Below are positions 1 to 4,367 of a DNA stretch of 6,137 nucleotides, piece after piece. Position 1 is the first letter of the stretch. The number at the start of each line of letters is the position of its first letter. The stretch spans positions 1-6,137 of the forward strand of contig CANQES010000079.1 of assembly GCA_947595555.1 (NCBI GenBank), in the 5' to 3' direction. This stretch comes from an uncultured Clostridia bacterium. Lineage in GTDB: Bacteria; Bacillota; Clostridia; TANB77; CAG-508. Under the pieces are notes generated by a model. The model ran no database searches. It was given only the letters and a program-made list of their open reading frames with translations, and was not told the DNA's origin. Position numbers and translations under genes: made by a program.

Positions 1-89
1 TTCCAAAAATTATAACTTATAATAATTCTAAATAATTTCTACTAATTTATTTTAATTCATAATAAATTTTATTATTTTCTCCAACTAGC

Positions 90-118
90 TTGAAAAATAA
101 CGGAAAAATGTATATAAT
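90..118 (+). promoter_or_regulatory. Sigma-A type promoter upstream of the tRNA remnant
   Basis: A -35 box TTGAAA (90-95), a 17-bp spacer and a perfect -10 box TATAAT (113-118) are visible. The predicted transcription start near 125 lies about 15 bases before the place where a full-length tRNA ending at 215 would begin (about 140). That is the normal geometry for a tRNA promoter, so it may be the original promoter of the broken tRNA gene downstream. It could instead belong to an integrated element lying to the left. No coding sequence follows it directly. Confidence 0.55.
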
Positions 119-170
119 GCTACATATACAAAGCAAATAAGAGTTGTCAAGATAAAACAAGGATCATTTT

Positions 171-215
171 TTTGTAATGCGAGGGTCCCCAGTTCGAATC
201 TGGGAAGTGGCTCCA
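171..215 (+). pseudogene. tRNA-Thr(TGT) 3'-half remnant (possible attachment scar)
   Basis: The 3' half of a tRNA can be read base by base. The anticodon loop TTTGTAA (171-177) has anticodon TGT, followed by the 3' anticodon-stem strand TGCGA (178-182) and variable loop GGGTC (183-187). The T arm is CCCAG-TTCGAAT-CTGGG (188-204). The 3' acceptor strand AAGTGGC (205-211), discriminator T and encoded CCA (213-215) complete it. The matching 5' half is absent: 140-146 does not pair with the acceptor strand, and ATTTT just before the loop does not pair with TGCGA. Known biology: tyrosine integrases often use the 3' half of tRNA genes as attB, leaving a 3' fragment at the far end of the element. 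With this orientation the element would lie to the left and the old chromosome to the right. A recombined pseudogene is the alternative. Confidence 0.75.
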
Positions 216-220
216 TATAG

Positions 221-257
221 GTCAGTAGTCTTGAAATAGTCTTGGTTGCTGGCTTTT
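221..257 (+). terminator. Rho-independent terminator after the tRNA remnant
   Basis: GTCAGTAGTC (221-230) pairs with GGTTGCTGGC (244-253) as ten consecutive pairs at RNA level, four of them G-U wobbles, around a 13-base loop. TTTT and a T-rich stretch follow. It starts six bases after the CCA end, as expected for a tRNA terminator. The many wobble pairs make the stem only moderately stable. Confidence 0.5.
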
Positions 258-430
258 AATATTTTTTATATCTAAATATATTTTAATCTTTATAAAAATC
301 AACAAATAAGATAATTATGTCCTTTATATTTTCCATAGTTTCAATACAACTACCTCTATTTAATTATTCCAACAAATTAAATTTTTTTATAAAATTGTAA
401 TAAAATAAAAAAAAATGACACTTATTAATA

Positions 431-439
431 GAAAGGGGG
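431..439 (+). promoter_or_regulatory. Ribosome binding site setting the sigma-factor start
   Basis: GAAAGGGGG lies eight bases before the ATG at 448. An earlier in-frame ATG at 415 has only an A-run before it and no Shine-Dalgarno sequence, so 448 is the better start. It shortens the protein from 173 to 162 residues and gives an N terminus typical of short sigma factors. Confidence 0.7.
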
Positions 440-447
440 AAAAAATA

Positions 448-936
448 ATGCAGGATATGGAAGACATATATAAAAAATACTCACAAACTGTATATAAATA
501 CATATTCTGTTTAAGCAATGGAAATAGTGATTTAGCAGAAGACATAACAAGTGAAACATTTGCAATAGCTATAGAAAGGATAAACGAATTCAAAGGGCAT
601 TGCAAGATATCAACATGGTTATGCCAAATTGCTAAATTTCTTTGGTACAAAGAATTAAAGAAAAAAAGTAAAATAAAATTTGAGCAATTAGAAAACTTAG
701 AATCTGATGAGAAAATAGAAGATGATTTTATAGAAAAGGAAGAAAAATTGCAAATTTTTAAAAATATTCAAACTTTAGATGAAAAAACAAAAGATGTTAT
801 GTATTTAAGACTAATGGGAAATTTAAGTTTTATTGACATCGGAGAGATTATTGGCAAAACAGCTAACTGGGCAAGAGTAACATATTATAGGGGAAAACAA
901 AAAATAAAGGAGGAAAACGAAGATGGAAAAAGGTAA
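448..936 (+). CDS. ECF-type RNA polymerase sigma factor
   Basis: This encodes a 162-residue sigma-70 family protein that should direct RNA polymerase to a dedicated promoter set in the cytoplasm. Region 2 spans about residues 4-70, with the typical pattern AEDITSETFAIAIERINEFKG (about 30-50) followed by a helix around STWLCQIAKFLW that corresponds to the -10 recognition and melting segment. A short acidic linker (about 80-105) leads to region 4 (about 106-155), whose helix-turn-helix reads LSFIDIGEIIGKTANWARV and ends in the usual YYRGKQKI tail. Regions 1 and 3 are absent and the length is normal for the ECF group. The start at 448 is chosen for its ribosome binding site. The last 14 bases overlap the anti-sigma gene, so the two are co-transcribed and probably translationally coupled. 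No convincing housekeeping or ECF promoter was found in 258-447. The family call is firm; the regulon is unknown. Confidence 0.93.
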   Translation: MQDMEDIYKKYSQTVYKYIFCLSNGNSDLAEDITSETFAIAIERINEFKGHCKISTWLCQIAKFLWYKELKKKSKIKFEQLENLESDEKIEDDFIEKEEKLQIFKNIQTLDEKTKDVMYLRLMGNLSFIDIGEIIGKTANWARVTYYRGKQKIKEENEDGKR

Positions 937-1588
937 AGAATGTGATATTGTTCAAGACATACTATTAAACTATGTAGATGAAGTATTAAGTAACACTTCA
1001 AGAAAATTTGTAGAAGAACATTTAGAAACATGTCCAAAATGTCAGGATAAATTAAACAATATAAGAAAAGATATAGAAGAAAGTAAAGAAGAAAATGAAG
1101 AAAAAGAAATTGATTATTTAAAGAAAGTTAAAAAAAAGATTAATAGGAAAAACCAATTATTATGTGCCAGTGGAATAATATTAATAATAATTATTATTTT
1201 AAATATAGGAATTTTTATTCATTACAATATTAGTGATTATGAAATGACCATATTTTTGGACGATAATATAACAAAAGAGGAAAAAGAAAAAATCGAAAAT
1301 GTAATACAAGCGCAAAATAGTAACATAGAAATTAATTATAATACAAAAGAAGAAGAATTAGAAAAATTAAAAAGTAAAATGGGAGAAAATCAAAATCTTT
1401 TGTCAAACTATCAAGGAGAAAATAATCCATGCCTATCAAATTATGAAATAAAGGCCAAAAAAGAAGACATCGAGACATTAGAAAAAACATTAATGTCAAT
1501 GGAAGGAGTAAAAAAAGTTCATAGCAATATAACACTTAATCCATACGAATTTTTATATACAACAGTTTATTCTAAAATAATTAATTAA
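923..1588 (+). CDS. Zinc-finger anti-sigma factor with FtsX-ECD-like sensor domain
   Basis: This 221-residue single-pass membrane protein probably holds the adjacent sigma factor inactive. The N-terminal cytoplasmic part (1-45) has the zf-HC2/ZAS signature C7, H33, C37, C40 (HLETCPKC), which in this family binds zinc and docks on the sigma factor. A charged, probably coiled linker (48-76) precedes one membrane helix (about 79-100). The outer part (about 106-200) looks like the first extracellular domain of FtsX: a strand MTIFLDDNITKEE, then the block TKEEELEKLKSKMGEN, then NLLSNYQGENNP, then EIKAKKEDIETLEKTL, then MEGVKKV. This is the order and spacing familiar in FtsX. In FtsX that domain also directly follows the first membrane helix and recruits peptidoglycan-hydrolase partners. 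Envelope or division sensing is therefore inferred. AAAGGAGG (906-913) lies nine bases before the ATG, inside the sigma gene. Known release mechanisms include proteolysis; no site can be assigned here. Confidence 0.88.
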   Translation: MEKGKECDIVQDILLNYVDEVLSNTSRKFVEEHLETCPKCQDKLNNIRKDIEESKEENEEKEIDYLKKVKKKINRKNQLLCASGIILIIIIILNIGIFIHYNISDYEMTIFLDDNITKEEKEKIENVIQAQNSNIEINYNTKEEELEKLKSKMGENQNLLSNYQGENNPCLSNYEIKAKKEDIETLEKTLMSMEGVKKVHSNITLNPYEFLYTTVYSKIIN

Positions 1589-1592
1589 TTTA

Positions 1593-1621
1593 TTGATAAT
1601 AAAAATACATTATGATAAAAT
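1593..1621 (+). promoter_or_regulatory. Promoter of the HTH gene
   Basis: TTGATA (1593-1598), a 17-bp spacer and TAAAAT (1616-1621) with an extended TGA just upstream form a good housekeeping promoter. The start would be near 1628, giving a leader of about 30-40 bases that contains the ribosome binding site and the palindrome at 1644-1661. The anti-sigma gene ends at 1588 without a terminator, so read-through from the sigma operon is also possible. Confidence 0.55.
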
Positions 1622-1643
1622 ATAAACAGTATAAAAGGAAGGA

Positions 1644-1661
1644 TATCACTTACAAGTGATA
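1644..1661 (+). promoter_or_regulatory. Perfect palindrome across the HTH gene start (candidate operator or hairpin)
   Basis: TATCACTT and AAGTGATA are perfect 8-bp inverted arms around a 2-bp centre. The site lies just after the purine-rich AAAAGGAAGG (1633-1642) and covers the GTG codon at 1656. As DNA it has the size and symmetry of a dimeric helix-turn-helix operator and would fit autorepression by the gene it overlaps. As RNA it could close as a six-pair hairpin with a six-base loop, hiding the GTG and bringing the Shine-Dalgarno sequence near the ATG at 1671. The symmetry is seen directly; both functions are inference. Confidence 0.5.
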
Positions 1662-2108
1662 AAAACGAAAATGGAAGAAGAAAAACAAGAAAAGATAATA
1701 ATTGAAAAAAGAACAATAGAAGAATTATTAAGAGACTTACGAACAGAAAAACAATGGTCTTATATGAATGTAGTAGTAGAACTTAATAAACTAGGAATTT
1801 TTTTACAAGAAAAAGAAGTAAAAAAATGGGAATATGGATTAAAATATCCTGATTTAGATACAATTTATAAATTATCAGAAATATATTTTATACCATGTGA
1901 GACGCTTGTTATGGCAAAAAGCAATAGCTACAATAAAGGGTATCAAGCAATACATCAAACCTTTATTAAATGGTTTTGCTATTTAACAGGAATATCATTA
2001 AAAATAGGATATATTATGACTAATGCATTTATATACATAGCACTTGTAATATCATTTCTATTTTTTATAGAAATGTGCAATATGTACCTTGAATTAAAAC
2101 GAAAATGA
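1656..2108 (+). CDS. Membrane-tethered Xre-type helix-turn-helix protein
   Basis: This gene encodes about 150 residues: a cytoplasmic DNA-binding part and a C-terminal membrane anchor. Residues about 18-88 resemble an Xre/Cro-type helix-turn-helix: IEELLRDLRTEKQWSYMNVV, then a recognition segment, then the typical closing motif KKWEYGLKYPDLDTIYKLSEIY. A hydrophobic segment at about 118-140 should cross the membrane once, after an aromatic stretch (about 102-115) that may lie on its surface. The start is uncertain. The GTG at 1656 lies 13 bases after AAAAGGAAGG, which is long. The ATG at 1671 (145 residues) is 28 bases away unless the intervening palindrome folds. The stop codon TGA (2106-2108) lies inside the 5' arm of the terminator. 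Partner genes and DNA targets are unknown; autoregulation through the palindrome is plausible. Confidence 0.8.
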   Translation: MIKTKMEEEKQEKIIIEKRTIEELLRDLRTEKQWSYMNVVVELNKLGIFLQEKEVKKWEYGLKYPDLDTIYKLSEIYFIPCETLVMAKSNSYNKGYQAIHQTFIKWFCYLTGISLKIGYIMTNAFIYIALVISFLFFIEMCNMYLELKRK

Positions 2109-2143
2109 GGAATTGGGGACGGCCCCATAATCCTCATTTTTTT
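2102..2143 (+). terminator. Strong Rho-independent terminator of the HTH gene
   Basis: The ten-base arm AAAATGAGGA (2102-2111) pairs perfectly with TCCTCATTTT (2131-2140). Inside it, after a small internal loop, a GGGG/CCCC stem closes the loop ACGG (2119-2122). A T-run continues to 2143. The stop codon of the HTH gene lies in the 5' arm. The sequence is closely related to the terminator at 3652-3690 read on the minus strand. Confidence 0.88.
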
Positions 2144-2174
2144 ACTGTTATCAATTGTTTGAATGTTTTGAAAT

Positions 2175-2203
2175 TTGATATATCTTCTATAATATGTTAT
2201 AAT
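2175..2203 (+). promoter_or_regulatory. Promoter of the LolA-like/SDR unit
   Basis: TTGATA (2175-2180), a 17-bp spacer and a perfect TATAAT (2198-2203) with an extended TG at 2195-2196 make a strong housekeeping promoter. It lies downstream of the terminator at 2102-2143, so the following two genes form an independent unit with a leader of about 40 bases. Confidence 0.65.
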
Positions 2204-2253
2204 AAAAGTAGTATTTAAAAGAAAATACAAAGGAAAAGGGAGTGTGATATATT

Positions 2254-2874
2254 ATGAAAAAGAAAAAAATTTTAATTGCGCTATTGATTATTATTTTAAT
2301 ATTATTAATTATTGTAGCTATTAGATGGAGAATATTTTATAGTATAAATGAAAAATATGACATAAGTAATAAAAGCAACAATTATTATTATCAATCTACA
2401 TCGAAAGATACAATATTAACATATTGGAAAAAAGAGAATATAAATAAATTAAACTGCAAACAAGTTAATGGAGAAGGAAATTTAACGTTTTGGGAAGATG
2501 AGAAAACTGGAGAATCGTTTGTATTTATAGAAGTAAATAAAACATACAGCAGACATAATGGATTTACGGTTAAAAGTATGCCAGCAATAGGATTTTATGT
2601 ATCACCAGAAGAAAGAGCAAAAATAACCTTCTTATTTGCAATTAATCCATTTATAACGTTGTATAGCGGAACTTATGAAGGAAAACAATGTTATATATGG
2701 GGATATTCTGAAGCAGGAAATGGAACAAAAGAATGGATAGAGAAAGATACCGGTTTAGTAGTATATCAAGAAACAACAAAAGGTGAATTTTCTAGAAAAG
2801 TAGAATATAGCATGAATACAGTAACAGATGAAGACATAAAAATGCCAAATATAGCAGAATATACATTGAAATAA
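2254..2874 (+). CDS. Membrane-anchored LolA-like extracytoplasmic protein, function unknown
   Basis: This 206-residue protein starts MKKKK followed by a long hydrophobic helix (about 6-24), then RWR. It is therefore probably an N-terminally anchored protein with the rest outside the membrane. No lipobox cysteine follows the helix. The outer part is rich in beta-strand patterns and ends with an element seen in LolA/RseB-like and related clostridial proteins: YEGKQCYIWGY (about 141-151), KEWIEKDTGLVVYQE (159-173), then a closing segment around TDEDIKMPNIAEYTL (191-205). I recognise the style rather than a named family, and a lipoprotein-sorting role should not be assumed in a Gram-positive cell. 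AAGGGAGTG (about 2237-2245) supports the start. The SDR gene begins 37 bases after the stop with no terminator between, so they are probably co-transcribed. Confidence 0.8.
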   Translation: MKKKKILIALLIIILILLIIVAIRWRIFYSINEKYDISNKSNNYYYQSTSKDTILTYWKKENINKLNCKQVNGEGNLTFWEDEKTGESFVFIEVNKTYSRHNGFTVKSMPAIGFYVSPEERAKITFLFAINPFITLYSGTYEGKQCYIWGYSEAGNGTKEWIEKDTGLVVYQETTKGEFSRKVEYSMNTVTDEDIKMPNIAEYTLK

Positions 2875-2911
2875 GACATAGAAGATAATACAAAGAAGGA
2901 ATGAGATAGAG

Positions 2912-3643
2912 ATGGAAAAAATTGCAATAGTTACAGGGGCATCCCAGGGAATTGGGAGAGATATAGCGAAGCATTTAGCTAGACATAGAATTAAAGTAAT
3001 AGCAAATTACAATAAATCAGAAAGAGAAGCCAATGAGCTAAAAAAAGAATTAGAACGAGAAAATATACAAGTTGATATTGTAAAAGCAGATGTATCCAAA
3101 AGAGAAGACATAAAGAAATTAGTCCAATATGTAATAGAAAAGTACAAAAAAATAGATATTTTAGTAAATAATGCGGGAATAAGTGAATACAAGTTATTTA
3201 CAGATGAAACAGATGATGATTGGAATAAGGTAATTAACACAAATCTATATTCTGCATTTGCAATGTCCCAAGAAGTAATTCCGTATATGATACAAAAAAA
3301 GGATGGATGTATTATTAATATATCTTCTATATGGGGGATAGTAGGGGCATCAATGGAAGTGTTATATTCGATTTCGAAAGCTGGGATGAATGGACTAACA
3401 AAAGCATTGGCAAAGGAAATAGGACCATCAAATATTAGAGTTAATAGTATAGCACCAGGTATGATAGAAACTAAAATAAACAATAGATTCTCAAAGGAAG
3501 ACATTGAACAAATAAAAGAAGACATACCATTAGAAAGAATAGGAAAAACTGAAGATATTGCTAGATGTGTAGAATGGCTTGTAGAAGATAGATATACTAC
3601 AGGGCAAATTATATCAATAAATGGTGGATGGAATATAGTATAA
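2912..3643 (+). CDS. SDR oxidoreductase, FabG/YmfI type
   Basis: This 243-residue classical short-chain dehydrogenase/reductase is cytoplasmic and should use NAD(P)H. The cofactor glycine motif is TGASQGIG (8-15), and NNAG lies at 86-89. The catalytic set N111, S139, Y152 and K156 is complete, with YSISK at 152-156. APGMIET (181-187) and the C-terminal GQIISINGG (231-239) are typical. The length matches FabG, the 3-oxoacyl-ACP reductase of fatty acid synthesis. However, the gene stands apart from any fab cluster. The active-site surround ISSIWGIVGASMEVLYS resembles Bacillus YmfI, reported to act on the 5-aminopentanone modification of elongation factor P. The family is certain and the substrate is not. 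AGAAGGA (2894-2900) is the ribosome binding site, at a slightly long spacing of 11 bases. The gene probably shares the promoter at 2175-2203. Confidence 0.95.
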   Translation: MEKIAIVTGASQGIGRDIAKHLARHRIKVIANYNKSEREANELKKELERENIQVDIVKADVSKREDIKKLVQYVIEKYKKIDILVNNAGISEYKLFTDETDDDWNKVINTNLYSAFAMSQEVIPYMIQKKDGCIINISSIWGIVGASMEVLYSISKAGMNGLTKALAKEIGPSNIRVNSIAPGMIETKINNRFSKEDIEQIKEDIPLERIGKTEDIARCVEWLVEDRYTTGQIISINGGWNIV

Positions 3644-3651
3644 TAAATGGT

Positions 3652-3690
3652 AAAAAATAAGGATTATGGGGTCGTCCCCAAATCCTTATT
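3652..3690 (-). terminator. Terminator of the carbohydrate-binding gene, possibly bidirectional
   Basis: AATAAGGATT (3656-3665) pairs with AATCCTTATT (3681-3690), followed by an inner stem of TGGGG/CCCCA closing the loop TCGT (3672-3675), with one bulged A. On the minus strand it ends in a six-base T-run (the A-run at 3652-3657), so it mainly serves the minus-strand gene, whose TAA stop (3688-3686) is inside the arm. On the plus strand the tail is only TTATTGTT, so termination of the SDR gene is weaker but likely. It is homologous to the terminator at 2102-2143. Confidence 0.85.
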
Positions 3691-4159
3691 GTTCACTATC
3701 ATTTATTTTTCTTTTATAATTTCCAGAAAGTATTTTTGGAAGATAAGTAATTAATTTATATACAGCTAAACGAACTTTTTTGCTCCATAAATAAGATTTT
3801 CTTAATTTTCTAACAGGTCCTAAAGCGACAGGTTCGTCTTTTAAAACTAATAATTCTGTTTGTGCTTTTTCGATTGGAAAAATATAATTTTTTTCGTCAT
3901 TATTATCCCAAATGTCATTTGTGTCTTTAAAACAGAAATTAAAAGTATCTTCACCTGTTAATTCAATTTCAGCTTGAAATCCTAAATCGGTTTTTTCCAT
4001 TTTTATATCATTAATATTATCCCAGTTTATGCCAAAACCATAATGAATAGAAACATCTTCAGAACCATCTTGAAAAAGTTTTCCTGTATAAGATATTTTT
4101 ATTTTACTATTCTCAATTAATTTGTCTGTATTAAAAAATATATTTTTTGTTAATTCCAT
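3686..4159 (-). CDS. Cytosolic CBM25/53-like carbohydrate-binding protein
   Basis: This 157-residue protein has no signal peptide or membrane helix. Residues about 18-97 match the pattern of starch/glycogen-binding modules of the CBM25/CBM53 kind. The strand IKISYTGKLFQDGSEDVSIH is followed by YGFGINWDNINDIKMEKT, the strand FQAEIEL, then FNFCFKDTNDIWDNND and NYIF. The conserved tryptophans (46, 84) and the aromatic-rich FNFCFKD block are the expected sugar-stacking and core positions. The tail (about 100-157) is basic and partly hydrophobic (LWSKKVRLAVYKLITYLPKIL), which may form an amphipathic helix; I do not recognise it. No catalytic domain is attached, so a role on an internal alpha-glucan or as a targeting partner is inference. 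AAGGAGAG (4174-4167) lies seven bases before the ATG. The gene is convergent with the SDR gene and divergent from the VanW gene. Confidence 0.85.
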   Translation of the reverse strand: MELTKNIFFNTDKLIENSKIKISYTGKLFQDGSEDVSIHYGFGINWDNINDIKMEKTDLGFQAEIELTGEDTFNFCFKDTNDIWDNNDEKNYIFPIEKAQTELLVLKDEPVALGPVRKLRKSYLWSKKVRLAVYKLITYLPKILSGNYKRKINDSEQ

Positions 4160-4194
4160 TACATTTCTCTCCTTATTTATCTTTTGCTGTCAAC

Positions 4195-4223
4195 ATTATA
4201 ATATTAATTTTTACAATGTTCAA
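4195..4223 (-). promoter_or_regulatory. Promoter of the carbohydrate-binding gene
   Basis: Read on the minus strand, TTGAAC (4223-4218), a 17-bp spacer and a perfect TATAAT (4200-4195) form a strong housekeeping promoter. Its predicted start is about 30 bases before the ATG at 4159. Confidence 0.65.
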
Positions 4224-4305
4224 GTATTTTTTGAAAAAAAATAAAAATTTTCTTATATTTTGTCAAAAAGGAATATTTATCAATAAAAAACATAAGATTA
4301 AATAG

Positions 4306-4334
4306 TTGTCAAAAGTATGAGATTGTGATAATAT
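4306..4334 (+). promoter_or_regulatory. Probable promoter of the VanW-family gene
   Basis: TTGTCA (4306-4311), a 17-bp spacer and TAATAT (4329-4334) are followed by a short leader to the ATG at 4368. An overlapping TGTGATAAT offers an alternative extended -10. A second TTGTCA at 4260-4265 has no good -10 partner. This is weaker than the divergent promoter on the minus strand. Confidence 0.5.
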
Positions 4335-4367
4335 TAAATAGAATTATAAAATAAGGGGAAGTATAAT

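Noticed and set aside
140..170. Degenerate 5' half of the tRNA
   Set aside because: There is slight similarity just before the anticodon loop (AGGATCATTT), but neither the acceptor nor the anticodon stem can pair, so it is not a functional tRNA.
415..447. Upstream extension of the sigma factor to the ATG at 415
   Set aside because: There is no ribosome binding site before 415, while 448 has a strong one at the right spacing. The extra 11 residues do not resemble the family N terminus.
258..447. Possible sigma-factor autoregulatory promoter (CCAACA around 369-374, TATAAA around 388)
   Set aside because: No ECF-like AAC and CGT pair at 16-17 bp spacing and no housekeeping -35 at the right distance could be found. 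The apparent -10 boxes are expected in such AT-rich DNA.
387..650. Minus-strand open frame
   Set aside because: It lies antisense to the clear sigma-factor gene, with no ribosome binding site and a composition that mirrors the gene opposite.
1332..1535. Minus-strand open frame opposite the anti-sigma gene
   Set aside because: It is leucine/phenylalanine-rich because it reads A-rich codons backwards; there is no start signal and a real gene is opposite.
1979..2230. Minus-strand open frame spanning the HTH gene end and its terminator
   Set aside because: It runs through a strong terminator hairpin and promoter, has no ribosome binding site and has no recognisable domain.
2792..2974. Minus-strand open frame across the LolA-like/SDR junction
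   Set aside because: It is an antisense shadow of two plus-strand genes with no start signal.
3007..3525. Long minus-strand open frame inside the SDR gene
   Set aside because: The plus strand carries a complete SDR with all catalytic residues. The antisense frame has no ribosome binding site and no domain.
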